Assembly: GCA_023410885.1 (NCBI GenBank) | Contig: JAEYPI010000193.1 | Span: forward strand, 1 to 10,557 | DNA: 10,557 nt | Origin: Bacillota bacterium | Lineage (GTDB): Bacteria > Bacillota > Clostridia > DSM-8532 | Direction of reading: 5' to 3' | In this document: positions 1-7,103 of the stretch, one piece after another | Numbering within the stretch: the stretch's first letter is position 1 | Layout of the letters: each line of letters begins with the position of its first letter | Position numbers and translations under genes: made by a program | The notes under the pieces: model-generated | The model's database searches: none | What the model was told of the DNA's origin: nothing | Seen by the model: only the letters and a program-made list of their open reading frames with translations

Positions 1-5
1 TTTTC

Positions 6-35
6 AATGGTTCACGATAACCGTCCCCTTGCACC
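6..35 (-). repeat. REP-like palindromic unit, site A (single unit visible)
   Basis: On the minus strand this reads GGTGCAAGGGGACGG followed by TTATCGTGAACC. It is the same unit as the left arm at 3529-3558, with one C-to-A change in the core. It begins 2 nt after the permease stop codon (38-40). Any partner unit would lie beyond the left edge, so whether this is an inverted pair as at the other sites cannot be seen. It may also help terminate the purine operon transcript. Confidence 0.8.
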
Positions 36-37
36 AC

Positions 38-1360
38 TTAGATGAAGAACTTGATGGACATGACGGCTGCCATGATAAAGGTTCCTATGGAAGGGATCTT
101 GTTGCGGTTCTTGGTGAAGACATACTGAACAAGCTGAATCAATACATTGACAATGACACCGAGGGCAACACCTAGGACGAAATCCCCTGTAAAGGCGGTT
201 GTGAGCAGCATAAGAGCAAGGGGAGTCCATTCGGCTGTTGTAAAGTCGACATCCTTCAGACCCTGAAGCATGGATGCGCCGATTAAAATCAACACAGGAG
301 CTGTTGCTGCGCTGGGTATCATCAGGAACAGCGGGGAGAAGAACATGGCTAGGAGGAACATAATACCTGTTGCAACTGACGTAAGACCTGTGCGTCCGCC
401 GGCTTCAATACCGGAAGCGGATTCAACAAAGGTTTGAACATTGGTAATACCAAAAAGTCCGCCGATAGAAGTTCCGACAGCATCTGTCAGGAACACACGG
501 CTGATACTGGGAAAGTTACCGTCTTCATCAAGCATTTGGGCCTTGCTGGCAAGTCCAAGGCTTGTCCCCATGGTGGAGAAGAAATCACTAAACAGGAAGA
601 ATATTAAAACGGGCATATTGGCAATGGTAAAGACACCGACAACATCGGCTTTGAAAGCCACCTCTCCTAGGGCACTGAGATCAAAGCTGATCAAAGAGGA
701 AGGCATTTTTACCACACCCATTAATACACCAATAAGAGTTGTGAGTAAGATGGAAATGAGCATTGCGCCACGAATCTGGTACTGCTTGCCCTTAATTTCC
801 ACGCGGATATAATTGAGGGTAACGGTGATGGCAAGACCGATTAAGGCTAATTGAATACTGGGGTCGGACATATCGCCGAGGGCTGAAAAGTCTTCAAGGA
901 CATATCCACCGTTTACAATGGCCAATCTTGCCAGAAAGATGCCCACAGCAGCACCAATACCTACTTTCAGATTCTTAGGCATTACGCGAACCATGTCCTC
1001 ACGGACTTTGAAAAGGGTCAACAGAACTAGAATAGCACCGGAGACAACAAAGAAACCTAGGCCAACCTGCCATGTAGCCTGGCCGGTTGCGACGATCGAA
1101 TAGGCCATAATGGCATTGGAGCCCATTCCGGGGGCCAGTGCAAAGGGGACTTTTGCGTAGAAGGCGGACATAAGTGTAAAGATACCGGACATCAGTGCAG
1201 TTGCAATCAATACACCATTAGGATTCATTCCGGCATCCTTCATCATGTTGGACTGAACAATCAGAATGTACGCCATGGTAGCAAATGTAGTAATACCGGC
1301 AAGCACTTCGGTTTTTACATTTGTCCCTCTTTTCTCAAGTTCAAAATAGTTTTTCAGCAT
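38..1360 (-). CDS. NCS2/AzgA-type purine base permease
   Basis: This is a 440-residue polytopic membrane protein of the AzgA-like branch of the NCS2 family (COG2252; B. subtilis PbuG/PbuO type), which imports adenine, guanine or hypoxanthine with protons. Family signatures are visible: APGMGSNAIMAY at residues 76-87, FSDFFSTMGTSLG around 257-269, and VESASGIEAGGRTGLTS at 312-328. Length matches the family. The ATG at 1358-1360 is preceded by AGGAG at 1370-1374, nine bases upstream. It lies 69 bp behind the adenine deaminase on the same strand, with no terminator seen between them. It is therefore probably the second gene of the riboswitch-controlled operon. The partnership with adenine deaminase argues for adenine or hypoxanthine as substrate, but the exact base cannot be read from sequence. 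Confidence 0.93.
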   Translation of the reverse strand: MLKNYFELEKRGTNVKTEVLAGITTFATMAYILIVQSNMMKDAGMNPNGVLIATALMSGIFTLMSAFYAKVPFALAPGMGSNAIMAYSIVATGQATWQVGLGFFVVSGAILVLLTLFKVREDMVRVMPKNLKVGIGAAVGIFLARLAIVNGGYVLEDFSALGDMSDPSIQLALIGLAITVTLNYIRVEIKGKQYQIRGAMLISILLTTLIGVLMGVVKMPSSLISFDLSALGEVAFKADVVGVFTIANMPVLIFFLFSDFFSTMGTSLGLASKAQMLDEDGNFPSISRVFLTDAVGTSIGGLFGITNVQTFVESASGIEAGGRTGLTSVATGIMFLLAMFFSPLFLMIPSAATAPVLILIGASMLQGLKDVDFTTAEWTPLALMLLTTAFTGDFVLGVALGVIVNVLIQLVQYVFTKNRNKIPSIGTFIMAAVMSIKFFI

Positions 1361-1429
1361 GTCAGTTTACTCCTGTATTTAATAAAATTGAGATCAATAT
1401 AGGAAACCTAAGTTATACAAGCTGTTTTC

Positions 1430-3202
1430 TTAGTTGAATACCGGAAGGATGGTTAGGGAAGGCCCGTCAACAATTCCCTTATCAGAAATCAACGTTCCTG
1501 GGAGCACAACCAATGCCAGGGGAGCAATTTTGCTGAAGGTGTTTTGACCCTTGCATACTTCACGAATTGCTTGTTCTGCTGCATCTACCTGAGGCGCCAG
1601 CTGTTGCACAGGCAATGTGGACATAAGCCCTGCCACAGGTAGTGCAAGTGTTGCAAGAACGCGACCATTATCCACAACCGTGATACCTCCTCCCGTACGG
1701 CGAAGCTCCTCTGCGGCGATAAAGGCGTCCTTGGGATCCTTGTAGATGACGCAGAAATTGTGAGAATCGTGGGAGATGGTAGAGGCAACGGCACCCCGGG
1801 TGAGTCCAAAATTGCGTATCGCAGTTATGGTTTTGTCACCGCTGCCATAGCGATTACATACCGCAACAAATGCCAGTTCAGGATCATGGCTGATGTCCAC
1901 ATTACCGTTGCGAACCGGCAAGGTTTCCCAAATGCCTTTATTAAACGGCCCACCATTGTATTTGCTCACGATGACATTTGTTTCTACGCTGTTTCCGGAA
2001 CCTTCCGGAGCCTTGAGCATGAAATCCTCGGCAGTAGCGATCTGTCCCATATTCATAGTATTGGGGAAGGATAAAGCCTTTTGCTCATCTTTTGCGCAAG
2101 GGATATAGGAGCCGTTTTCAGCTACCAGACGACCGGAAGCAAATACTGCGACAGGCCTCTCTCCATCAAGTTGAGCCACCAGCTGCATATCTGCCACGAA
2201 ACCCGGAGCAATGGCGCCCAGATCGGCCAGGCCATACTCACGTGCGGCATTAAGTGTGGCAAAACGTATGGCATCAACGGGATCGATACCAAATTGAATG
2301 GCCTTTCGTACAACCCTGTTCATATGCCCGGTTTCCAGAATATCCTTGGCGTGCACGTCATCGGTGCAAAGGGAAACGAAATCAGTAAATTTCATTCCGG
2401 CCAGTCCCTTGAGCGTATCTGTAAGGTTGTCGGAAAGGGAGCTGGACTTTAAATTCACATGCATGCCGGAGCGCAGCTTCTTCGCACATTCTTCTGCTGT
2501 ACGACATTCGTGGTCGCTGATAGGACCTGCCGAGAGATAGGCCTGAAGCTCTTTACCCCTAAGCCCGGGTGCATGGCCCTGTAAGAATACATCACGTTTC
2601 CAGCCCTCGGCCAATATACTGTGCATACGTTCCTCATCGTTAATGACATTGACATAGTCCATGATCTCCGCTATGCCGATGACACCGGGGGTATCGAGCA
2701 GCTTAGCAATTTCTGCTGCTCCGAAGCTTGCTCCCGCACCTTCAAGGGCAGGGACGGAAGGCACGCAGGAGGGAGCCAGAATATACTGGCGAAGCGGTGT
2801 ATGCTTAGAATTCTCAATCATGAATTCAACGCCTTTGATGCCCATGACATTGCCAATTTCATGGGGATCGGTCATGACTGTTGTAGTTCCCCATGGCAAT
2901 ATGGCCCGTGCAAAGTTCTCGGGAATCATCATGGTGCTTTCAACATGGACATGGGTATCGATAAAACCGGGAATCAAAAAGGCCCCCTTACCGTCATAAA
3001 CCTGTATACTTACCTGAGTGGATTCCTCGCCTTGCTCGCGCACACGAACAACCATGCCATCCAGCACGTCAACACTGGCCGGATAAATCTCACCCGTAAT
3101 GATATTGACGAACTGTACATTTTCCACTGTCAGGTCACAAGGGGTTTTTTCCATTGCTGCGGCGATAAGCCGGCTTCTGTTTACATGTTCTGCTGCTCTC
3201 AA
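1430..3202 (-). CDS. ade: Adenine deaminase
   Basis: This is a 590-residue cytoplasmic amidohydrolase, close to the B. subtilis AdeC length, that converts adenine to hypoxanthine and ammonia for purine salvage. The metal site is recognisable: PGFIDTHVHVES with H84 and H86, then DPHEIGNV at 112-119, the Glu of GIAEIMDY (E179), H210 in QGHAPGLRGKE, SDHE (H231), and CTDD at 279-282. The C-terminal adenine-deaminase domain follows from about residue 410. The start is TTG at 3200-3202, supported by GGAGG at 3211-3215 eight bases upstream and by an N-terminus of the expected length. It is the first gene of the operon with the NCS2 permease. A purine riboswitch and terminator lie directly upstream, so expression should fall when guanine or hypoxanthine is abundant. 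Nothing is visibly broken. Confidence 0.96.
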   Translation of the reverse strand: MRAAEHVNRSRLIAAAMEKTPCDLTVENVQFVNIITGEIYPASVDVLDGMVVRVREQGEESTQVSIQVYDGKGAFLIPGFIDTHVHVESTMMIPENFARAILPWGTTTVMTDPHEIGNVMGIKGVEFMIENSKHTPLRQYILAPSCVPSVPALEGAGASFGAAEIAKLLDTPGVIGIAEIMDYVNVINDEERMHSILAEGWKRDVFLQGHAPGLRGKELQAYLSAGPISDHECRTAEECAKKLRSGMHVNLKSSSLSDNLTDTLKGLAGMKFTDFVSLCTDDVHAKDILETGHMNRVVRKAIQFGIDPVDAIRFATLNAAREYGLADLGAIAPGFVADMQLVAQLDGERPVAVFASGRLVAENGSYIPCAKDEQKALSFPNTMNMGQIATAEDFMLKAPEGSGNSVETNVIVSKYNGGPFNKGIWETLPVRNGNVDISHDPELAFVAVCNRYGSGDKTITAIRNFGLTRGAVASTISHDSHNFCVIYKDPKDAFIAAEELRRTGGGITVVDNGRVLATLALPVAGLMSTLPVQQLAPQVDAAEQAIREVCKGQNTFSKIAPLALVVLPGTLISDKGIVDGPSLTILPVFN

Positions 3203-3226
3203 TTCTTACTCCTCCGTTTCTTAAAC

Positions 3227-3266
3227 AAAAAAATAGACAGGGACACGCAGTGTTCCCTGTCTATTT
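3227..3266 (-). terminator. Intrinsic terminator of the purine riboswitch
   Basis: On the minus strand AATAGACAGGGA (3254-3265) pairs perfectly with TCCCTGTCTATT (3232-3243). The stem is topped by a CAC/GTG extension with one bulged A, and a run of U follows (A tract 3227-3233 on plus). It sits between the aptamer and the deaminase start, 24 bp before the TTG. This makes the riboswitch a transcriptional OFF switch. Confidence 0.9.
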
Positions 3267-3286
3267 CAATAAACAATAAACAGTCT

Positions 3287-3344
3287 GTTAATCATTGTGA
3301 TTCAGCGCTTAAAAAACGTTAAGCTCTGCATCGCAAAAATTAAC
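3287..3344 (-). other. 58-nt near-perfect hairpin in the riboswitch expression platform
   Basis: The 58 bases from GTTAAT to ATTAAC (minus strand) are an imperfect palindrome. Paired segments are GTTAAT/ATTAAC, TTG/CAA, GAT/ATC, CAG/CTG and GCTTAA/TTAAGC. They are separated by single mismatches and one 2-nt mismatch, with a six-base loop. It lies between the aptamer and the terminator and is not part of either. Its probable role is to bring the antiterminator strands together; an inserted small palindromic element is an alternative. Confidence 0.6.
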
Positions 3345-3356
3345 AAAACAAAAAGA

Positions 3357-3428
3357 ACACCATAGCGTAGGCAATTTACGGTTGCCACGTAGAGACTTCC
3401 ACACCCTATTTGTGGATTAATATGGTTT
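3357..3428 (-). promoter_or_regulatory. Purine riboswitch aptamer, guanine type
   Basis: Read on the minus strand, P1 is ACCATA/TATGGT (3421-3426 with 3359-3364) and P2 is TCCACA/TGTGGA. J2/3 is GTCTCTAC, against GTTTCTAC in xpt. P3 is GTGGCAA/TTGCC-T-AC with one bulged T, closed by the conserved L3 loop CCGTAAA. The base that pairs with the ligand, equivalent to C74 of xpt, is C (position 3365). This predicts guanine/hypoxanthine rather than adenine recognition. The position before it is G where xpt has A, a minor oddity. U51 is kept. The aptamer lies about 155 nt upstream of the adenine deaminase start, with a terminator between them. Confidence 0.92.
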
Positions 3429-3462
3429 AATATTCGACATTATTCGCCTTTTTTACGAACCG

Positions 3463-3491
3463 ATTATAGCATGGGCTTTTGTCAAAAGCAA
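3463..3491 (-). promoter_or_regulatory. Sigma-A promoter of the purine operon
   Basis: On the minus strand, TTGCTT (3486-3491) is followed by 17 nt and then a perfect TATAAT (3463-3468). The TG one base before it gives an extended -10 (TGCTATAAT). Transcription would start near 3456, about 30 nt before the riboswitch P1. A TTGACA at 3480-3485 is only 11 nt from the -10 and is too close to be its -35. Confidence 0.85.
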
Positions 3492-3503
3492 GAGCCAAAA
3501 ATC

Positions 3504-3537
3504 GGGTGCAAGGCGGGGGTGCAAGGCGGGTGCAAGG
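3504..3537 (+). repeat. Three direct copies of GGGTGCAAGG at the edge of repeat site B
   Basis: GGGTGCAAGG occurs at 3504-3513, 3517-3526 and 3528-3537. The last copy is the outer flank of the site B repeat. Spacings of 13 and 11 suggest small tandem duplications of the repeat end. A similar partial duplication of the other end (CCTTGCACC then CCTTGCATC) is at 3588-3604. Confidence 0.75.
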
Positions 3538-3596
3538 GGACGGTTCTCGTGAACCATTCACTAAAAAATGGTTCTCGTGAACCGTCCCCTTGCACC
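3529..3596. repeat. REP-like inverted pair, site B
   Basis: Two 30-nt units face each other (3529-3558 and 3567-3596) around an 8-nt spacer. The left unit begins GGTGCAAGGGGACGGTTCTC and ends GTGAACCATT. The right unit is its reverse complement except for two changes in the inner palindrome GGTTCTCGTGAACC. It ends about 10 nt behind the stop of the DHHW gene (3606-3608) and lies upstream of the purine promoter. It could act as transcript terminator or insulator, though there is no clean U tract. Confidence 0.88.
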
Positions 3597-3605
3597 CCTT
3601 GCATC

Positions 3606-4697
3606 TTATTTTAATACATCGCTCTGATTGATCAACGATGTACTATACAAAAACAAAACGCTGTCGTATTCCTCTAGCGCAACAAATTCGGGTAGAAAAT
3701 CAGGGATCATATATCGTGTATCGACGAGGGTTATTTGTGAGTAGCCTTCAAGCATCAACGGTGCGATTGAACTGGCGAAGGAATCCCTGAAAATGAGCAG
3801 CTTGGGCCCATCGGGGTTGAGGGTGTTGTTGATGGTACATAAGGGGGTTGCTCCCGAAAGGAACACCTCATAGCTATCCATACTGCCAAGCTTTTCAGTG
3901 GTGTAAACCGTTTTTTCTTTGCCAATGCCATTGTTGTAATCAATGACTACAACTGAGTCGGTAACCTCGCTAGAAAGCCATTTCAATGTATCGGCGGGAA
4001 GAGGTGGCACTGCTCGGCTGAAGTATACACCATAGAAGTTCTTATATTCATTGACCTTCCATGTAGAAAAATTGTAGGGGTAGGTATTCCCCATACCGGA
4101 AGCCAGTGCAACCGCGGTCTCAAGAAGTCTCTCCTGCTTCCAATGGGTGTCTGTTGCATAATACTGATCCAGAGACAAATAGGGGAAGATATCAATATAA
4201 CTCGCCTGAAGCCTGTCGGTTAAAGTATTCAGTAATCCTGAATAATCCAGACTAAGATGGCCGGTCTTTTCGGCAGCAAAATAATTCTTATCGGGTATCA
4301 CAGAAAAATAGACCGATTGGTTGGTAAAATAGCCTTCAATGAGTGTATTGATTTTATCAATAAAGCCATTTATTTGACGGTCGCTTTGAGGGTACTCCAT
4401 TTTAATGGCGGAGTTCTCATAAACATAGATTCCGTGATCATCGCTTTTGTGAAAAACAAAACCATTGGCGTAGGCCTTTGCTTTCCGAAAGGTGTCACGA
4501 AAATTAAAATGGTCTGTCAGGTAGCTTTCCAGCTTGGAGAAATAGCTGCCATCCATCACATGCTCAAGGGTCAGTATGGGCATTTTGGCAAGGGTTCTTC
4601 TTTCAACAGCTGAAACTGTTTGTTTCGGTAAAAACGCGGTTAAGAGCATACCAGCGATTAAGAGTACAATAAAGGATAAAAAGGTTGCTTTTCTCAC
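3606..4697 (-). CDS. DHHW/AlgX-like membrane-anchored protein, partner of MBOAT acetyltransferase
   Basis: This 363-residue protein has an N-terminal signal anchor (about residues 5-23) and a large extracytoplasmic domain. Two motifs fit the DHHW/AlgJ-AlgX group of SGNH-like polysaccharide O-acetylation proteins: DTHW at 183-186, and RDSFASS at 304-310, where the Ser is the likely catalytic residue. The FNFRDTFRK stretch near 64-72 is also typical of the family. The start is GTG at 4695-4697. Its AGGAGG sits 7 nt upstream and overlaps the TAA stop of the MBOAT gene, so the two genes are probably translationally coupled. Inferred role: transfer of acetyl groups received from the MBOAT protein onto an exported or wall polymer. 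The polymer is unknown, and the family assignment rests on motifs and context rather than close similarity. Confidence 0.82.
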   Translation of the reverse strand: MRKATFLSFIVLLIAGMLLTAFLPKQTVSAVERRTLAKMPILTLEHVMDGSYFSKLESYLTDHFNFRDTFRKAKAYANGFVFHKSDDHGIYVYENSAIKMEYPQSDRQINGFIDKINTLIEGYFTNQSVYFSVIPDKNYFAAEKTGHLSLDYSGLLNTLTDRLQASYIDIFPYLSLDQYYATDTHWKQERLLETAVALASGMGNTYPYNFSTWKVNEYKNFYGVYFSRAVPPLPADTLKWLSSEVTDSVVVIDYNNGIGKEKTVYTTEKLGSMDSYEVFLSGATPLCTINNTLNPDGPKLLIFRDSFASSIAPLMLEGYSQITLVDTRYMIPDFLPEFVALEEYDSVLFLYSTSLINQSDVLK

Positions 4698-4709
4698 CTT
4701 AACACCTCC

Positions 4710-6104
4710 TTAGAATCTAAAGTAGAGAAACGGATTAAAGGACGAATCCACAAGATACGCTGTAGATAAAAGCAGAAGTCCCACGCAGGTGAAGAGTTCG
4801 GCGATGGCAAGGGGCTTTTCGTTTTTCAGCAGCTTCTCTGCTAATTGCTTTGGTAGAGGCGTCGCACCTACAACGGCTATAATCAGTATTAGGCCGTAGC
4901 TCTTAATTGCATATAGGGCTTCGGTATTGAAAAAGGGTATTGTCCCGTAACCCACCATTCCGGCAAGCCATTCGGTCATCTCGGGAAGGCTTTCATTATA
5001 AAAGATGACAAAGCTAAAGGTTACAATGAGAAGTACATACAAATGAGCTATAAAGGCCGGTGCTTTTTCAAGGCGTTTAGCAAGGAATAGCTTTTCCAAT
5101 ATCATAAAAAGGGCGAAAAATAATCCCCACAGGACAAAATTCCAGCTGGCCCCGTGCCAAAGACCAGTACAAAACCATACGGCAAAGATGTTGAACAGCC
5201 ATCTCCCTTTGCAGACACGGTTTCCCCCTAACGGAATATAGACGTATTCACGAAACCAAGTGGTCATGGAAATATGCCATCGTCGCCAAAATTCCGATAT
5301 ACTTTTTGCAATAAAGGGATAGTTGAAGTTCTCTAAAAAATGAAAACCAATCATACGGCCCATTCCAATGGCCATATCCGAATAGCCTGAAAAGTCAAAG
5401 TAAATTTGCATGGAGAACGCAAGAATTGCAACCCAATAGGACAATGAGGAGGGCTGTGCTAATTCGGTGAGAGCTGAAACCAGCTCGCCCAATTGATTGG
5501 CGATTAGAACCTTTTTTGCAAGGCCAAATACGAATCTCCGTGTGCCATAAATGAGATTATCCCATGAGTAAATACGATTTGAAAGCTCATGAGCAACCGT
5601 TGTGTACCTTACGATAGGTCCGGCAACGAGCTGGGGAAACATGGAGACATAGTTAGCAAAGATCAAAGGGTTCTTTTGTGCCTTTACATTATCACGATAG
5701 ACATCAAGGGTATAGCTCATGGTCTGGAAGGTATAAAAGCTTATACCCAACGGCAATGGGATATTTAAAAGGGGAATTTGAGCCTTAAAAACCGTGTTGA
5801 GGGTTGATATAAACAGATCCGCATACTTAAAGAAAAAAAGCAGGGATAGATTCGCACAAATGGAAACAATAAGCCCGGCTTTTGCAGAGGATTTTCCCCT
5901 GTGCTTTTCAATCCAAAGTCCTGCCGAAAAATCGATAATGGATGAAATTAATAAAAGCACAATGTATTTTGGCTCGCCTATAAAGTAAAAGAGCAGACTG
6001 GAAAAGAGCAAAAAGCCATTGCGATATTGACGGGGCAATATAAAGGTAACAAGCAAAAATATGGGCAGAAAAAAATATAAAAAGCTAATACTGGAAAATA
6101 GCAT
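4710..6104 (-). CDS. MBOAT-family O-acyltransferase (AlgI-like)
   Basis: This is a 464-residue integral membrane protein of the MBOAT family, AlgI/PatA-like type. It would move acetyl groups from a cytoplasmic donor across the membrane for polysaccharide O-acetylation. Diagnostic stretches are YFDFSGYSDMAIG (235-247), FWRRWHISMTTWFREY (272-287), the IPLGGNR block (290-296), and TGLWHGASWN (313-322), whose H317 is the conserved MBOAT active-site histidine. The length is standard. The ATG at 6102-6104 is preceded by GGGGGT. The stop TAAGGAGG provides the Shine-Dalgarno of the downstream DHHW-like gene, 12 bp away, which fits a two-component acetylation machine. A terminator hairpin lies only 23 bp upstream of the start, so its own promoter is unclear: transcription must start inside 6158-6252 or read through from the lipoprotein gene. 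Confidence 0.94.
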   Translation of the reverse strand: MLFSSISFLYFFLPIFLLVTFILPRQYRNGFLLFSSLLFYFIGEPKYIVLLLISSIIDFSAGLWIEKHRGKSSAKAGLIVSICANLSLLFFFKYADLFISTLNTVFKAQIPLLNIPLPLGISFYTFQTMSYTLDVYRDNVKAQKNPLIFANYVSMFPQLVAGPIVRYTTVAHELSNRIYSWDNLIYGTRRFVFGLAKKVLIANQLGELVSALTELAQPSSLSYWVAILAFSMQIYFDFSGYSDMAIGMGRMIGFHFLENFNYPFIAKSISEFWRRWHISMTTWFREYVYIPLGGNRVCKGRWLFNIFAVWFCTGLWHGASWNFVLWGLFFALFMILEKLFLAKRLEKAPAFIAHLYVLLIVTFSFVIFYNESLPEMTEWLAGMVGYGTIPFFNTEALYAIKSYGLILIIAVVGATPLPKQLAEKLLKNEKPLAIAELFTCVGLLLLSTAYLVDSSFNPFLYFRF

Positions 6105-6120
6105 GATTTACCCCCAGGTC

Positions 6121-6157
6121 ACAATAAAAGCCACGGGTTAAGTAATCCCCGTGGCTT
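6121..6157 (-). terminator. Intrinsic terminator after the DUF4358-like lipoprotein gene
   Basis: On the minus strand AAGCCACGGG (6148-6157) pairs perfectly with CCCGTGGCTT (6128-6137) around a 10-nt loop, followed by TTTTATTGT. It lies about 95 bp behind the lipoprotein stop and 23 bp before the MBOAT start codon. It could therefore also work as an attenuator for the MBOAT-DHHW pair. Confidence 0.85.
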
Positions 6158-6178
6158 AAACAATAGTACGGGATTTGT

Positions 6179-6206
6179 GGTGCGCAAGCGCACCCTATAA
6201 ATGGGT
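6179..6206. other. GC-rich palindromes in the lipoprotein-MBOAT gap
   Basis: GGTGCGCAAGCGCACC (6179-6194) is a perfect 16-base palindrome, and an overlapping ACCC-TATAAAT-GGGT hairpin follows (6192-6206). The surrounding 6190-6236 is more GC-rich than its neighbours. No convincing promoter was found here. It may be a regulatory structure or a fragment of another dispersed repeat; only one copy is in the window. Confidence 0.45.
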
Positions 6207-6252
6207 CGGGGCCGTAGGCGCAGTCGGTAGTTCTTTCAGGCCAACCGTAGGA

Positions 6253-7059
6253 TTATTGGCCTATCAGAGTGATAAAGGCATCCACATAGGCCTGTGAGTT
6301 ATTGTTCATAATCAGTATGATTAGGTTATTGTGATTGAGAACTCTCACATTTTCATCTTCAACACCTACACAAATCCATTTGCGTGGATTAACATTCTTC
6401 TTGATAGCTTCCATGGCCTCTTTAATATCTGTATTTTCCGGAACACGCACCAAAACAAGAGAGTGTGCAATGGCATTAATCATGGGCTCACTTGCCAGAC
6501 CTTCTGTGATGGTAATATCGGCAGTTCCCAGATAGTAGGACTTATTATCGGCATTATCATTGGTGAAAGCCGTGTCAAAGGTTCTCACTTGTTCGTCTTC
6601 CGGAATCAGGGCATAGATTTCCTTAGCAATGTCCCCCAAGGCACCGGATAGCTTTGAAGAAGACGGCTCTGAGGGCTTTTCGGTATTCGGTGAAGTGCTG
6701 TTCTCCGGAGCGGGTGAGGTTGGTTTATCGGGTGCGGGGGAAGGAGTGGCCGAATTTCCGCTGGGCTTGGGTGTATTGCTTGGTGGATTTGGCTTAGTGG
6801 AGGGTTCTGTGCTCGCCTGAGGGGCGGCAGGCGTTTCCGTGTTTGGTGTACTGCTTGGGGAGCTGCTTGGGGATTCTGATTGAACGGTAGAATTATCCAC
6901 TGCTTCACCTGCTTCAGAAGAAGGCGTTTCTTTATCATCCTGTGGTGCAGTTATACTGTTTTCCGGTTCTTGCGGTGTTACCTGCTCTGTTTTTTGACAT
7001 CCCGCCAAAAGACCAAGCACCATGGTGCCAATAAGCAAAGTAGATAAAAGTTTCTTCAT
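6253..7059 (-). CDS. DUF4358-like lipoprotein with Ser/Pro/Thr-rich linker
   Basis: This is a 268-residue predicted lipoprotein. A lysine-leading signal peptide ends in the lipobox LLAGC (C21). It is followed by a long low-complexity Ser/Pro/Thr/Glu linker (about 22-136), then a compact globular domain (about 138-268) that resembles DUF4358. The tail contains EAMEAIKKNVNP and NLIILIMNNN. The ATG at 7057-7059 has GGAGG six bases upstream. Function is unknown. From memory, DUF4358 proteins often sit beside MBOAT/DHHW acetylation genes, as here. The linker suggests a domain held away from the membrane, within or across the wall. It has its own candidate ECF-type promoter and its own terminator, so it is at least partly a separate transcription unit. 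The lipoprotein call is firm; the domain name is moderate. Confidence 0.85.
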   Translation of the reverse strand: MKKLLSTLLIGTMVLGLLAGCQKTEQVTPQEPENSITAPQDDKETPSSEAGEAVDNSTVQSESPSSSPSSTPNTETPAAPQASTEPSTKPNPPSNTPKPSGNSATPSPAPDKPTSPAPENSTSPNTEKPSEPSSSKLSGALGDIAKEIYALIPEDEQVRTFDTAFTNDNADNKSYYLGTADITITEGLASEPMINAIAHSLVLVRVPENTDIKEAMEAIKKNVNPRKWICVGVEDENVRVLNHNNLIILIMNNNSQAYVDAFITLIGQ

Positions 7060-7103
7060 GATGTTCCTCCGAATGACATATATTTTTTGTATTCATTTCT
7101 TTA

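Noticed and set aside
2621..3322. Long plus-strand frame (233 codons) overlapping the 5' end of the deaminase gene and its leader
   Set aside because: It is antisense to a well-supported gene, runs through the riboswitch terminator, and has no recognisable domain. It is a shadow frame.
3480..3485. Perfect TTGACA (minus strand) near the purine promoter
   Set aside because: It is only 11 nt from the TATAAT, too short to act as its -35; TTGCTT at 3486-3491 has the correct 17-nt spacing.
3504..3604. CRISPR-like array, suggested by repeated GGGTGCAAGG and palindromes
   Set aside because: Repeats are about 10 nt with 1-3 nt gaps, there are no spacers and no cas genes; it fits an inverted repeat with duplicated ends.
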